Part shown: piece by piece, positions 23,970 to 33,687 of the stretch
How positions within the stretch are numbered: the first letter of the stretch is position 1
How the letters are laid out: each line of letters begins with the position of its first letter
Source of the DNA: Streptomyces sp. HUAS CB01
Lineage (GTDB): Bacteria; Actinomycetota; Actinomycetes; Streptomycetales; Streptomycetaceae
Assembly (NCBI RefSeq): GCF_030406905.1
Contig: NZ_CP129137.1
Span: 4,980,001-5,044,000 of the forward strand
Direction of reading: 5' to 3'
DNA length: 64,000 nt
The notes under the pieces: generated by a model
The model's input: the letters and a program-made list of their open reading frames with translations, nothing else
Told to the model about the DNA's origin: nothing
Databases searched by the model: none
Translations under genes and position numbers: made by a program

Positions 23970-25013
23970 GTGGTGGCAGTAAATGCGCCAAATCGGGGCA
24001 AACAACCCAGCCTTGCTCAGCTTCGAGCCTTCGCCGCCGTCTCCGAACATCTGCACTTCCGGGACGCGGCCGCCGCAATCGGGATGAGTCAGCCCGCGCT
24101 GTCCGGGGCCGTGTCGGCGCTGGAGGAGGCACTGGGTGTCCAGTTGCTGGAGCGTACGACGCGGAAGGTGCTCCTGTCGCCCGCCGGTGAGCGGCTCGCG
24201 GTCCGGGCCAAGGCCGTCCTCGACGCGGTCGGAGAACTGCTGGAGGAGGCCGAGGCGGTACGGGCGCCGTTCACCGGGGTGCTGCGACTCGGGGTGATCC
24301 CGACCGTGGCGCCCTACCTGCTGCCGAGCGTGCTGCGACTGGTCCACGAGCGTTACCCGGAGCTCGACCTCCAGGTCCACGAGGAGCAGACGTCGTCGCT
24401 GCTGGAGGGGCTCTCGGCGGGCCGGCTCGACCTCCTGCTCCTCGCCGTCCCTTCCACGAGGACGTCGTCCAGGTGGTACCCCCAGGCGCCCGGGGTGACG
24501 GAACTGCCTCTGTTCGACGAGGACTTCGTGCTGGTGACGCACGGCGGCCACTGGCTCGGCGGTCGCGAGGACATTCCGCGCGACGCGCTGAAGGAACTCC
24601 CGCTGCTGCTGCTCGACGAGGGACACTGCCTGCGCGACCAGGCCCTGGACATCTGCCGGGAGGCGGGCCGCACCGAGGGGGCGCCCGTCACCACCACCGC
24701 CGCGGGGCTGTCCACCCTGGTCCAGCTGGTCGCGGGCGGGCTGGGCGTCACCCTCCTCCCGCGTACCGCCGTCCAGGTCGAGACCGGACGCAGTCCGGCC
24801 CTCGCCACCGGCTACTTCGCGGACCCGGCCCCCGCACGCCGGATCGCCCTGGCGATGCGCACGGGAGCGGCCCGCCAGGGCGAGTTCGAGCAGTTCGCGG
24901 GCGCGCTCCGGGAGGTCCTGGGGGACCTCCCGGTACGCGTGCTCCACGACGGCGGCCCCGCTCCGTCCGCAGCCCCTCCGGCCGCATCGGCCGGAGCGGC
25001 GGCGGCAGGCTGA
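23970..25013 (+). CDS. oxyR: LysR-family peroxide sensor OxyR
   Basis: 347-residue LysR-type regulator. The helix-turn-helix (FRDAAAAIGMSQPALSGAVSALEEALGVQLLERT) is near residues 30-65. The two redox cysteines, Cys220 (DEGHC) and Cys229 (LDIC), are nine residues apart, as in the E. coli sensor. GTG 23970 is 9 nt after GGAGG; a second GTG follows directly. The C-terminal tail is Ala/Pro-rich. It should activate ahpC-ahpD when oxidised. Confidence 0.93.
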   Translation: MVAVNAPNRGKQPSLAQLRAFAAVSEHLHFRDAAAAIGMSQPALSGAVSALEEALGVQLLERTTRKVLLSPAGERLAVRAKAVLDAVGELLEEAEAVRAPFTGVLRLGVIPTVAPYLLPSVLRLVHERYPELDLQVHEEQTSSLLEGLSAGRLDLLLLAVPSTRTSSRWYPQAPGVTELPLFDEDFVLVTHGGHWLGGREDIPRDALKELPLLLLDEGHCLRDQALDICREAGRTEGAPVTTTAAGLSTLVQLVAGGLGVTLLPRTAVQVETGRSPALATGYFADPAPARRIALAMRTGAARQGEFEQFAGALREVLGDLPVRVLHDGGPAPSAAPPAASAGAAAAG

Positions 25014-25204
25014 GGAGCGTCACCGGGAGGACGGCGCCGGCGCCGACACCCGTCATGGACGCGACCGCGGCCCGGTCGACGGCCGCCGGGCCCGTCATCT
25101 CGATTCGGAACGGGCGCTCCGGCCGGAACGCGCTCCGGCCGGAAGGGGGCGCCGCGCGGACCGGTGCAGGCGCCCCGTCGGCCGGACGGGGGCGCGCGGC
25201 CCGG

Positions 25205-25417
25205 CTACTCCTCGGGCGGTGCCTTCGGCGGCCGCCCGCGCCGGGGGATGGGCCTGACGCCCCCGGGCAGCCGGCCCGACTCCGCGAGCGCCCTGCGCAG
25301 CAGGAACTCGATCTGCGCATTGGCACTGCGCAGCTCGTCCGACGCCCAGCGGGCCAGTGCCTCGTACACCGCCGGGTCGAGCCGCAGCAGCACCTGTTTC
25401 CGTTCGGGAGGGGTCAC
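25205..25417 (-). CDS. Small ribbon-helix-helix-like protein
   Basis: 70 residues. RKQVLLRLDPAVYEALARWASDELRSANAQIEFLLRRAL fits an Arc/MetJ-type DNA-binding fold (one strand, two helices), followed by a Pro/Arg tail. GTG 25417 overlaps the stop of the stomatin-like gene by four bases, so it is the second gene of that operon. It may regulate the operon by binding the palindrome at 26399, which is speculation from context. Confidence 0.75.
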   Translation of the reverse strand: MTPPERKQVLLRLDPAVYEALARWASDELRSANAQIEFLLRRALAESGRLPGGVRPIPRRGRPPKAPPEE

Positions 25418-26352
25418 TGGTAGAGCGTGCCCGTGTTCAGGACGGGCTGTGCGGCGCGGTCACCGCAGAGCACCACCATCAGGTTCGAGACCATCGCCGC
25501 CTTGCGCTCGTCGTCCAGGTCCACCAGACCCTCCTCGGCGATCCGCGACAGGGCGGCCTCCACCATGCCCACGGCGCCGTCCACGATCTGCCGGCGGGCG
25601 GCGACCACGGCCCCGGCCTGCTGGCGCTGGAGCATCGCCGAGGCGATCTCGGGTGCGTAGGCGAGGTGCGTGAAGCGCGACTCGACGATGTGGACGCCCG
25701 CCGCCTCGACCCGTGCGCGCAGCTCCAGCGCGAGCTTCTCGGTGATCTCCTCGGCGTTGCCGCGCAGGGACAGCCCGTCCTCGTCGTGGGCGTCGTACGG
25801 GTACTCGATCGCGATGTGCCGCACCGCCGCCTCGGTCTGGGTGGAGACGAACTCCCGGAAGTCGTCCACCTCGAACATCGCCTGCGCGGTGTCCTCGACC
25901 TTCCACACGACCACTGCGGCGAGCTCGATCGGGTTGCCGTAGGCGTCGTTGACCTTGAGCACCGCCGTCTCGTGGTTGCGGATCCGGGTCGAGATCTTCG
26001 CCCGGGTGGTCAGCGGGTTGACCCAGCGCAACCCGTCCGTGCGGACGGTGCCCCGGTAGCGGCCGAAGAGCTGCACCACCCGCGCCTCGCCCGGCGCGAT
26101 CATGTTGAGTCCGCACATCGAGAGGGCCGCGAGGACCACCACCACGGCGCCGCACAGGAACAGGGCGACCTTCGCGGCCGTCGCCGTGGCTGTGGCGCCC
26201 ATCACCATCAGCGCGACTCCGCCCGTCAGCCCGGCCAGGCCGAGCAGCAGCGCCAGGCCGCCGCCGATGCTGTGCGCGGCGAACTCCCTGACCCCCGGCT
26301 CGGGCATCTCGGGTGCGTCGTCGTGACGCAGGGATGTGCTGGTCGCAGGCAT
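25414..26352 (-). CDS. SPFH/Band 7 (stomatin-like) membrane protein
   Basis: 312 residues with two adjacent membrane helices (about 28-52 and 62-82) and an SPFH domain from about 85: [39 protein letters not shown], and the long C-terminal helical part with [29 protein letters not shown]. Such proteins form membrane-associated scaffolds. ATG 26352 has GGGGGACCGAC upstream. It is coupled to the small ribbon-helix-helix gene, and the palindrome at 26399-26414 lies in its promoter. Confidence 0.88.
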   Translation of the reverse strand: MPATSTSLRHDDAPEMPEPGVREFAAHSIGGGLALLLGLAGLTGGVALMVMGATATATAAKVALFLCGAVVVVLAALSMCGLNMIAPGEARVVQLFGRYRGTVRTDGLRWVNPLTTRAKISTRIRNHETAVLKVNDAYGNPIELAAVVVWKVEDTAQAMFEVDDFREFVSTQTEAAVRHIAIEYPYDAHDEDGLSLRGNAEEITEKLALELRARVEAAGVHIVESRFTHLAYAPEIASAMLQRQQAGAVVAARRQIVDGAVGMVEAALSRIAEEGLVDLDDERKAAMVSNLMVVLCGDRAAQPVLNTGTLYQ

Positions 26353-26398
26353 GTCGGTCCCCCGTTCCGCGGGCCGGGCAGGCGGCCCGGTCAGCTAG

Positions 26399-26414
26399 CA
26401 ATGTGATTACACAT
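26399..26414. promoter_or_regulatory. AATGTG-ATTA-CACATT palindrome upstream of the stomatin-like operon
   Basis: Perfect 6-bp arms in a rare A/T-rich patch, 46 nt before the start codon. On the - strand TAATGT overlaps it as a possible -10 box, so a repressor bound here would block the promoter. Confidence 0.55.
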
Positions 26415-26622
26415 TATCGGAACTGGCAACCTTGCGCACCTCCCGTGAGTCGGTTCCCTGAGAGACGGGTGCTGATTGTCACGCCCGGAAAAGACCGGAT
26501 CGGTTGTCCTGTGCCTGTACGACCGGTGTTAGCTTTCTGAGCTGATCTGGCGGCGACCGCCGGCGTACGGCACGACCGACGACCAACGAAGAGCGCGGAA
26601 CAGAGAGCGGAGCAACGGAGCG

Positions 26623-28911
26623 ATGGGCCGAGCGGAAGCGCGACGAGCCCGGCAGCGCGACGCGCGCCGGGCGGACAAGGCCGGGGGCATACGGCGCTTC
26701 TTCACCTGGAGGAAGCTGCTGGGCACCTTCTTCACCCTCTGCCTGCTGGGCATGGGTGCGCTCTTCATCGTCTACCTGCTGGTGCCGGTACCCACGGCCA
26801 ACGCACAGGCGGAGAAGGAGAGCAACGTCTACAAGTACAGCGACGGCTCGATCCTGACCCGCACCGGCACCGTCAACCGTGAGATCGTCGGTCTGGACAA
26901 GATCCCGGACGACGTCGAGAAGGCCTTCGTCGCGGCCGAGAACAAGACCTTCTACAAGGACTCCGGCGTCGACCTGAAGGGCACCGCCCGCGGTGTCTTC
27001 AACACCCTCACCGGCGGGGGCAAGCAGGGTGGCTCGACCATCACCCAGCAGTACGTCAAGAACTACTACCTGAACCAGGACCAGACGGTCACCCGCAAGC
27101 TCAAGGAGCTGGTGATCTCGCTGAAGGTGGACCAGGAGAAGGACAAGCAAGAGATCCTCGCCGGCTACCTGAACACCAGCTACTACGGGCGCGGTGCCTA
27201 CGGCATCCAGGCAGCCGCCCAGGCGTACTACCGCAAGGACACCCAGAAGCTGACCGTCGCCGAGGGCGCCTATCTGGCCGCCCTGCTCCAGGCCCCCAGC
27301 CAGTACGACTGGGCGGCCGCCTCGCCGACCGGGAAGAAGCTGGTGGGCGAGCGCTGGAACTACGTCCTGAACAACATGGTCGAGGAGAAGTGGCTGGACG
27401 CGTCGACGCGTTCGGGCCTCAAGTTCCCCGTGCCGAAGAAGCCCAAGGCGGCCCCGGGCATGGAGGGCCAGACCGGCTACCTCGTCACGGCGGCCAACGC
27501 CGAACTCGCCCGGCGCGGGGTCAGTGAGGACCAGATCGAGGCCGGTGGCTGGACCATCACCCTCAGCATCGAGAAGAAGCGCCAGAAGTCCCTGGTCAAG
27601 GCCGTCGACGAGCAGTTGGAGAAGAAGCTCGACCGCAAGGGCGACAAGCGGGACGCGACCGTCCAGGCGGGCGCGACCTCCGTCGACCCGAAGACCGGCA
27701 AGGTCGTCGCCCTGTACGGCGGTGTGGGGGCGACCGAGCACTGGCTGTCGAACGCCACCCGCCGGGACTACCAGCCCGCGTCCACCTTCAAGCCCATCGT
27801 CCTCGCCACCGCCCTGGAGAACAGGTCGGAGACCCAGGACGGCCGGCGGATCGGCCTCAACACCGTCTACGACGGCGACAGCAAGCGCCCGGTCGAGGGC
27901 AGCGACACGCCCTTCGCGCCGGAGAACGAGGACGACCGCAGCTACGGCCCGGTCAGCGTCCAGCGGGCCACGAACAGCTCCATCAACTCGGTGTACGCCC
28001 AGATGATCGTGGACGTCGGACCCGGCAAGGTGAAGGAGACCGCGCTGGGCCTCGGGATGCACGACGGCGAGGGCTGGCCGGTGCGGCCCGCGATGTCGCT
28101 CGGCACGATGGGCGCCTCGACCTGGGACATGGCCGCCGTCTACGCGACCCTCGACAACCACGGCGAGAAGGTCGTGCCGTCGATCGTGAAGGACGCCAAG
28201 CACCGGATCCGGAAGGCCGGGCCGGCGCCCGAGGGCGGTGACCGCGTCATCAGCCGGGAGGCCGCCGACACGGTCACCCAGGCGATGACCGGCGTGGTGA
28301 GCAGCGGCTCCGGCCGCAACGCCCAGGGCGACTACCACGCGGCGGGCAAGACCGGTACCTCGGAGAACAACCGATCGGCGTGGTTCGTGGGCTACACCCC
28401 CGAACTCGTCACCGCCGTCGGCCTGTTCGGCGAGGACGTGAAGGGCAGTCAGGTCACCCTGACCGACACCGTCAACGAGGGCCGCGCCAACGGTGGTGGC
28501 GTGCCCGCCATGATCTGGCAGCAGTACACCACCGGCGCGCTGGGCGGCGGCTCGGACGAGCGGTTCGACCTGGAGCTCATGGAACCGGTGCAGGAGGAGC
28601 CCCCGGCGAGCCCCAGCGGGTCGCCCTCCGAGAGCGAGGAGCCGGACGAGCCCTCGGACAAGCCGTCGAAGCCGGAGAAGCCGGACGACCGCCCGAGCGA
28701 CTCGCCCGACCCGTCGCCGTCGGACGACCGGCCGACCGGGCCGGGTGACACGACGGGCACCACGGAGGGCGCCGACGGCGGGACCTCCGAGGGCGGGACG
28801 GACTCCGGCACCACGGAGGGCGGCGAGAGCGACGGCGGTACCGGCGACGCCGGCACCACGGACGGCACGACGACGGGGACGACGGCGGGGGTACGGCCCC
28901 AGAAGACCTAG
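26623..28911 (+). CDS. Class A penicillin-binding protein (transglycosylase/transpeptidase)
   Basis: 762-residue bifunctional cell wall synthase. A basic cytoplasmic start and one membrane helix (31-54) precede the GT51 glycosyltransferase domain (catalytic Glu106 region AENKTFYKDSGVD, GGSTITQQYVKN, and YGRGAYGIQAAAQAYY). The transpeptidase has Ser387-Thr-Phe-Lys390, Ser453-Ile-Asn455 and Lys576-Thr-Gly-Thr579. The last 120 residues are a low-complexity Pro/Ser/Glu/Asp then Gly/Thr-rich tail. ATG 26623 follows GGAGCAACGGAGCG. A 19-bp hairpin at 29011 ends it. Confidence 0.95.
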   Translation: MGRAEARRARQRDARRADKAGGIRRFFTWRKLLGTFFTLCLLGMGALFIVYLLVPVPTANAQAEKESNVYKYSDGSILTRTGTVNREIVGLDKIPDDVEKAFVAAENKTFYKDSGVDLKGTARGVFNTLTGGGKQGGSTITQQYVKNYYLNQDQTVTRKLKELVISLKVDQEKDKQEILAGYLNTSYYGRGAYGIQAAAQAYYRKDTQKLTVAEGAYLAALLQAPSQYDWAAASPTGKKLVGERWNYVLNNMVEEKWLDASTRSGLKFPVPKKPKAAPGMEGQTGYLVTAANAELARRGVSEDQIEAGGWTITLSIEKKRQKSLVKAVDEQLEKKLDRKGDKRDATVQAGATSVDPKTGKVVALYGGVGATEHWLSNATRRDYQPASTFKPIVLATALENRSETQDGRRIGLNTVYDGDSKRPVEGSDTPFAPENEDDRSYGPVSVQRATNSSINSVYAQMIVDVGPGKVKETALGLGMHDGEGWPVRPAMSLGTMGASTWDMAAVYATLDNHGEKVVPSIVKDAKHRIRKAGPAPEGGDRVISREAADTVTQAMTGVVSSGSGRNAQGDYHAAGKTGTSENNRSAWFVGYTPELVTAVGLFGEDVKGSQVTLTDTVNEGRANGGGVPAMIWQQYTTGALGGGSDERFDLELMEPVQEEPPASPSGSPSESEEPDEPSDKPSKPEKPDDRPSDSPDPSPSDDRPTGPGDTTGTTEGADGGTSEGGTDSGTTEGGESDGGTGDAGTTDGTTTGTTAGVRPQKT

Positions 28912-29010
28912 GGGCGGGTGGCGAGTAGTCTCCGTCCGCCCGCAGGCGGGGGGAGGGACTCTTGCACAACCCCGCCCGGTGCCGGTCACGGCACCAGCCG
29001 CCCCGACGGC

Positions 29011-29050
29011 ACGAAGAAGGCCCGGCGCCTCGGCGCCGGGCCTTCTTCGT
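29011..29050. terminator. Perfect bidirectional hairpin between PBP and catalase genes
   Basis: 19-bp stem (ACGAAGAAGGCCCGGCGCC with its exact complement) and a 2-nt loop. The A-rich left flank and TTCTTC right flank serve both convergent genes. Confidence 0.88.
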
Positions 29051-29081
29051 GCTCGCACGGGCTGCCCGGAGGCGGTCGCGG

Positions 29082-30545
29082 TCAGCCTCCGTTGACCTCC
29101 TTGGCGATCCGGTCGCCGATCTCCTTGTCGACGTTGCGCCAGTACTGCACCGCGCGGTCCAGCACCGGCCGCGAGACGCCCTGCTTCAGATGGCCGCTGA
29201 CGTTCGACACCAGCCGCGAACGGGCGGCGTCGTCCAGGACGTTGCGGACCATCGTCCCCGCCTGGCCCCAGTCGTCGTCCTCGCGGTGCAGCTTGTACGC
29301 CTCGCGCACCATCTCGCCCGCCGTGGCCCACCCCGCCGGGTCGCCGAAGCGGGCGAAGTCGGCGTCCGGGCCGCCGTAGGAGTTCGGCGCGTACGACCGT
29401 GCCGCGTAGGACGGCGCGTACCGCATCGGACCGTCCTTGGCGTACGAGTTCACCGGCGAGCGCGGCCGGTTGGGCGGCAGCTGCGCGTAGTTGGGGCCGA
29501 TCCGGTACCGGTGGGTGTCCGGGTACGAGAACAGCCGGCCCAGAAGCATCTTGTCCGGTGAGGGACCGATACCCGGAACCATGTTCGACGGTTCGAAGGC
29601 GGCCTGCTCGATGTGGACGAAGTAGTCCTCCGGATTCCGGTTCAGCGTCATCCGGCCCACGTCGATCAGCGGGTAGTCCCCGTGCGGCCACACCTTCGTC
29701 AGGTCGAAGGGGTTGAACCGGTAGTCCGCGGCGTCCTCGAACGGCATGACCTGGACCTTCAGGGTCCACGTGGGCGCGTTCCCGGCCTCGATCGACTCGT
29801 ACAGGTCGCGCCGGTGCTTGTCCGCGTCGAAACCTGCGAGTTCATCGGCCTCCTCCTGGGTGAGGAAGTCGATGCCCTGGTCGGTCTTGAAGTGGTACTT
29901 CACCCAGAACCGCTCACCGGCGCCGTTGACCCACATGTAGGTGTGCGATCCGTAGCCGTTCATGTGGCGGTAGGTCTTGGGGATGCCCCGGTCGCCCATC
30001 AGCCAGGTGACCTGGTGCGCCGACTCGGGGGAGAGGGTCCAGAAGTCCCACTGCATGTCGTTGTTGCGCAGCCCGGTGACGGGGTGGCGCTTCTGCGACC
30101 TGATGAAGTCCTGGAACTTGATCGTGTCGCGTACGAAGAAGATCGGCGTGTTGTTGCCGACCAGGTCGTAATTGCCGTGCTCGGTGTAGAACTTCAGCGC
30201 GAAACCGCGCGGGTCGCGCCAGGTGTCCGGGGAGCCCTGCTCACCGGCGACCGTCGAGAACCGGGCCAGCATCTCGGTGCGCCTGCCCGGCTGGAACAGG
30301 TCCGCCTTGGTGAACTGGCTGACGTCGTTGGTGACTTCGAAGAAGCCGTACGCGCCGGAGCCCTTGGCGTGCACCACCCGTTCGGGGACCCGTTCGCGGT
30401 TGAACTGGGCCATCTTCTCGATCAGGTAGTGGTCCTGGAGAAGGATCGGGCCGTCGGGCCCCACGGTCAGCGAGTGCTCGTCGCTCTCCACGGGGATGCC
30501 GTGGTTGTTCGTCGTGTACGGAGCCTTGGGGGGTGACTCGGTCAC
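29082..30545 (-). CDS. Monofunctional heme catalase
   Basis: 487-residue clade 3-size catalase that splits H2O2. The distal His is His59 ([12 protein letters not shown]), the distal Asn is Asn132 (VGNNTPIFF), and the proximal heme ligand is Tyr341 in [15 protein letters not shown] 30545 is 6-7 nt after GGGAGG; an in-frame ATG at 30563 is upstream of that site and unlikely. The dyad at 30630-30653 in the promoter suggests control by a Fur-type peroxide sensor such as CatR. No regulator gene is adjacent. Confidence 0.94.
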   Translation of the reverse strand: MTESPPKAPYTTNNHGIPVESDEHSLTVGPDGPILLQDHYLIEKMAQFNRERVPERVVHAKGSGAYGFFEVTNDVSQFTKADLFQPGRRTEMLARFSTVAGEQGSPDTWRDPRGFALKFYTEHGNYDLVGNNTPIFFVRDTIKFQDFIRSQKRHPVTGLRNNDMQWDFWTLSPESAHQVTWLMGDRGIPKTYRHMNGYGSHTYMWVNGAGERFWVKYHFKTDQGIDFLTQEEADELAGFDADKHRRDLYESIEAGNAPTWTLKVQVMPFEDAADYRFNPFDLTKVWPHGDYPLIDVGRMTLNRNPEDYFVHIEQAAFEPSNMVPGIGPSPDKMLLGRLFSYPDTHRYRIGPNYAQLPPNRPRSPVNSYAKDGPMRYAPSYAARSYAPNSYGGPDADFARFGDPAGWATAGEMVREAYKLHREDDDWGQAGTMVRNVLDDAARSRLVSNVSGHLKQGVSRPVLDRAVQYWRNVDKEIGDRIAKEVNGG

Positions 30546-30629
30546 GAGCGTCCTCCCGTCCATCGAGGGGAAAGTGGTCGCATCGGCCGTGTGCCCCAGT
30601 CAACCCCTCACATGCGAAGTCGGCAACAT

Positions 30630-30653
30630 TTGGACCAAGTCCAAGTTTGGTCC
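30630..30653. promoter_or_regulatory. Nested dyad operator upstream of the catalase gene
   Basis: TTGGAC-CAA-GTCCAA (30630-30644) overlaps a second dyad, GGACCAA (30632-30638) with TTGGTCC (30647-30653). The site lies about 85 nt before the catalase start. Fur/PerR-family operators are of this palindromic A/T-flanked kind, and catalase genes in Streptomyces are known targets of CatR. Confidence 0.6.
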
Positions 30654-30662
30654 CGATACGGT

Positions 30663-32540
30663 TCATGCCTGGGCGGACAGCTCGAACCAGACCACCTTGC
30701 CCGTGGACAGCCGGGTCGCGCCCCACCGTCTGGCCAGCCGGTTCACCAGGAACAGCCCGCGGCCGCCCTCGTCCGTGTCCCGGGCCCGCCGCTGGCGCGG
30801 CAGCTGCGGTGAGTCGTCGCCGACCTCGCAGCGCAGGACGTCGGTGCGCAGCAGCCGGAGGGTGACCGGCCGCTCCGCGTACCGCACCGCATTGGTGACC
30901 ACCTCGCTGACCAGGAGTTCCACCGAGTCCGACAGCTCCTCCAGGCCCCATCGGGCCAGCGCCCGGCGGGCCAGCCGGCGGGCCCGCCCGGGGGCGGAGT
31001 CCTCCGGCTCCAGGAACCAGTACGCGACGTCACTCGGCGCGATCCCGTCGAAACGGGCCGCGAGCAGCGCGATGTCGTCGTCCCGGTCGCCCGGGCCGAG
31101 CATGTCCAGCACGTCGTCGCAGAGCGCCTCCAGCGGCGGCGAGTGATCGGGCCCCGTGAGCTGCGCCGTCGCGGCCAGCCGCTCCCTCAGCTGCTCGATG
31201 CCCGTCCACACGTCCCGCAGCCGCGACTCCACCAGCCCGTCGGTGTACAGCAGCAGCGTGGCCCCGGCGGGCGCGTCCAGCTCCACGGCCTCGAAGTCCA
31301 CCCCGCCCACGCCGATGGGGGCGCCCGGCGGCACCCGCAGGACCTCCGCCCGGCCGCCGAGGTGCAGCAGTATCGGCGGCGGATGGCCCGCGTTGGCGAT
31401 CGTGATCCGGTGCGAGACCGGGTCGTAGACCGCGTACAGGCAGGTCGCCATCCGGTCGGTGCCGAGCCGCTGCGCCTGCTCGTCGAGATGGTGCAGCACC
31501 TCCTGCGGCGGCAGGTCCAGGCCGGCCAGCGTCTGGGCCGTCGTCCGCAGCTGGCCCATGATCGCGGCCGAGGTCATGGAGTGGCCCATGACGTCGCCGA
31601 CGACCAGCGCGACCCTGCTGCCGGGCAGCGGGATGGCGTCGTACCAGTCGCCGCCGACCCGGGCCGTCTCGGCGGCCGGGAGATAGCGGGAGGCCAGCCG
31701 TACTCCGGTCGGCTGAGGCAGCCCCTCGGGGAGCATCGTGCGCTGCAGCTCGTCCGCGATGTACGCCTCACGGCCGTACAGGACCGCCTTGTCGATGCCG
31801 AGCGCGGTGTGCGTCGCCAGCTGGGCGGCCACGAGCAGGTCGTCCGGCTCGAAGGCCGGCCGGTCCGGGCGGCGCAGGAAGATCGCGGCGCCGGTGACCC
31901 GGCGCCGGCCACGCAGCGGGGCCAGGATCGCCCGCTGCCCCGCGGGCAGGGTCTTGCCGTCGCCCAGCAGCTCGGGCAGGGCGGCCCGGGCGGCGGCCGA
32001 GTCGCCGAAGACGGGACGGACGCCCCGCAGCACCTCGGCGAGCGCACCGCCCGCGATCACCTCGCACAGCTCGGCGGCCGGCGCCGCCTCGGCCGGGGTG
32101 CCGAGCACCGGCACCTGGACGCCGGCCATCAAGGCCCCGTCGGTGTCGTCGTCGGTTAAACGCAGCCTGTCGGTGCGGCGGAGCCGCAGCACGAACGGCG
32201 CGACGGGCCGCTCGTCGCCCACGGGCAGCGGATCCCGCAGGTACACGAGGATCGCGTCGGAGAACGTGGGCACGGTGGCCCGGCACAGCCCGAGCACGAT
32301 CTCGTCCAGGTCTATGCCGCGGGCGATCCGCCGGGTCGCCGCCCCGACGAACCGCAGCCGGTCGCCCTCGCGGCGCGCCAGGCCCGAGGGGTCCTGGGGT
32401 GCGGGCGGCTGCGGCGGGACCGCGGCGGGCGCCGCGGGCAGCGGGGCATGGGCGGCGGCCTCCTGCCGCGGCCGGGTGCGCTCCTGGGGCCGGGCAGCGA
32501 CAGGCTGCCGGCCTTCGTGGGAGGTGGGATGCTCCGTCAC
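30663..32540 (-). CDS. GAF-SpoIIE phosphatase with C-terminal HATPase domain
   Basis: 625-residue regulator. After a Pro/Ala-rich start, residues about 60-270 form a GAF-like sensor, then the PP2C/SpoIIE phosphatase (LPAAETARVGGDWYDAIPL, VVGDVMGHS, LYTDGLVESR, DRDDDIALL), and a C-terminal anti-sigma-type ATPase (SEVVTNAVRYAERPVTLRL, DTDEGGRGLFLVNRLA). Such proteins control anti-sigma/anti-anti-sigma partners by dephosphorylation. GTG 32540 is chosen because coding bias begins there; upstream frame is non-coding. The catalase operator lies just beyond its stop. Confidence 0.9.
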   Translation of the reverse strand: MTEHPTSHEGRQPVAARPQERTRPRQEAAAHAPLPAAPAAVPPQPPAPQDPSGLARREGDRLRFVGAATRRIARGIDLDEIVLGLCRATVPTFSDAILVYLRDPLPVGDERPVAPFVLRLRRTDRLRLTDDDTDGALMAGVQVPVLGTPAEAAPAAELCEVIAGGALAEVLRGVRPVFGDSAAARAALPELLGDGKTLPAGQRAILAPLRGRRRVTGAAIFLRRPDRPAFEPDDLLVAAQLATHTALGIDKAVLYGREAYIADELQRTMLPEGLPQPTGVRLASRYLPAAETARVGGDWYDAIPLPGSRVALVVGDVMGHSMTSAAIMGQLRTTAQTLAGLDLPPQEVLHHLDEQAQRLGTDRMATCLYAVYDPVSHRITIANAGHPPPILLHLGGRAEVLRVPPGAPIGVGGVDFEAVELDAPAGATLLLYTDGLVESRLRDVWTGIEQLRERLAATAQLTGPDHSPPLEALCDDVLDMLGPGDRDDDIALLAARFDGIAPSDVAYWFLEPEDSAPGRARRLARRALARWGLEELSDSVELLVSEVVTNAVRYAERPVTLRLLRTDVLRCEVGDDSPQLPRQRRARDTDEGGRGLFLVNRLARRWGATRLSTGKVVWFELSAQA

Positions 32541-32941
32541 GCCTGGGATTCCGTCCGTCCGGGCCGGTGGTGCGAGGCTGGGAACCGTCCTGCCGGGCAG
32601 GGCACGACCGGCACGTCGGGTCCCGGCGCCTCGGGTGCCGCTGTGCGCCTCCGGGGGCGGTGACGATCGTGGCTGTGCCGCGGTTCCCGGGGCCACCGGG
32701 CGAACACACCCGCGACCCGGGACGGCAACGCCCCTGGAAGGTCGATAGAGCCCATACCCATTCCGGGCCGGGTCTCGACAGGTCGGGGGAGATCCGGGCA
32801 CACATTCGGCACGGTTCAGTCCCCCTTGTGATGACTTACGGTCAGTTCTTGTGCTGCGCTCATTCGTTGATGCGTCGTGGCCTTGCGGAGGACGATCCTA
32901 CGTTTGAACCCCGGGGGCGCATCAAGGGTCTCACGGCGTCG
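32541..32941. other. Gene-free stretch with a long-range dyad
   Basis: No supported gene in these 400 nt. The right part (32840-32930) is less GC-rich and contains TTGATGCG (32867-32874) and CGCATCAA (32918-32925), an 8-bp pair around 43 nt, with GTTTGAACCCC between. It is too short and misfolded for a tRNA. It probably holds the promoter of the phosphatase gene and the end of the DUF402 transcript. Confidence 0.4.
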
Positions 32942-33607
32942 TCATGCGGACGTGGGTGCGGGGGTCCGATTCCAGTCGCCCGGCAGCTCCGGTACAGGCC
33001 AGCGGGGGTCGGGCCGCCAGTCCTCCCAGCCGTCGGAGTACGGCGGGCCCCAGTCCCTGATCACCCCGACCGCGTCCAGCCCGGCCGAGCGCACCCGCCG
33101 CGCCTGGTCCTCGTCCATCAGCCCGGCCGTCCGCGCCTGGTCGAACTCGTCCTCGTCCAGCCAGCGCCAGGTGCGGTCCGGCTGCACGGTGATGTCCAGA
33201 AAGTGGTCCTCGGAGTCGATGCCGCCGGACCAACGCAGATGCGGCTCCTCCAGGTTCACGTACCAGTTCCTGAACTGCCAGCCCTGCTCCCAGAAGAGCC
33301 ACACCGACCACGCGTCGCCGGGCCGGGCGAGCTTCAGCACCCCCGTGCCGGACCAGTGGGCGCGCACGGTCCTCCGGGGCGCCGTGTACCGCGTGGCGAG
33401 CGGCTCGTGGTGCACCGGCGTCCCGTCGGCGAGCACCGGCTTCACGCACTCGGTGCCCGGGGCCATCCACACCGCCAGCAATTCGTCGGTGTCCCGGACC
33501 ACGGTCACGGGTCTGCAGATGTGCACGTCGGAGGAGCCGTTGCCGCGATACCGCCAGAGGATCTGCTCCCCCGGCGCCCAGTGCTCAAAGCCCGCCGATC
33601 CCGTCAT
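32942..33607 (-). CDS. DUF402 (FomD-like) protein
   Basis: 221-residue cytosolic protein of the DUF402 family. The family's beta-barrel core is seen as WFLFWEQGWQFRNWYVNLE-type sequence (here VWLFWEQGWQFRNWYVNLE), followed by the metal-binding acidic run DSEDHFLDITV and RTWRWLDEDEFD. Family members include nucleotide diphosphatases related to FomD. ATG 33607 is the only good start. It faces the same way as the fumarase genes but is separated by about 80 nt with its own start region. Confidence 0.83.
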   Translation of the reverse strand: MTGSAGFEHWAPGEQILWRYRGNGSSDVHICRPVTVVRDTDELLAVWMAPGTECVKPVLADGTPVHHEPLATRYTAPRRTVRAHWSGTGVLKLARPGDAWSVWLFWEQGWQFRNWYVNLEEPHLRWSGGIDSEDHFLDITVQPDRTWRWLDEDEFDQARTAGLMDEDQARRVRSAGLDAVGVIRDWGPPYSDGWEDWRPDPRWPVPELPGDWNRTPAPTSA

Positions 33608-33687
33608 GCAGAGATCCTAGGCGTGCGCGTGCGGTCACGCTGCGGTACAGCTCACTGCGGTGCGCCGGGCCCGGGGAGGGGGAGACC

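Noticed and set aside
26479..29769. 1096-codon - strand frame opposite the penicillin-binding protein gene
   Set aside because: It covers a gene with complete catalytic motifs on the + strand; the antisense product is low-complexity Arg/Val/Leu-rich sequence.
32867..32925. Possible tRNA (8-bp pairing ends with GTTTGAACCCC inside)
   Set aside because: Only 59 nt long, no cloverleaf with D and anticodon arms, and no CCA-compatible end.
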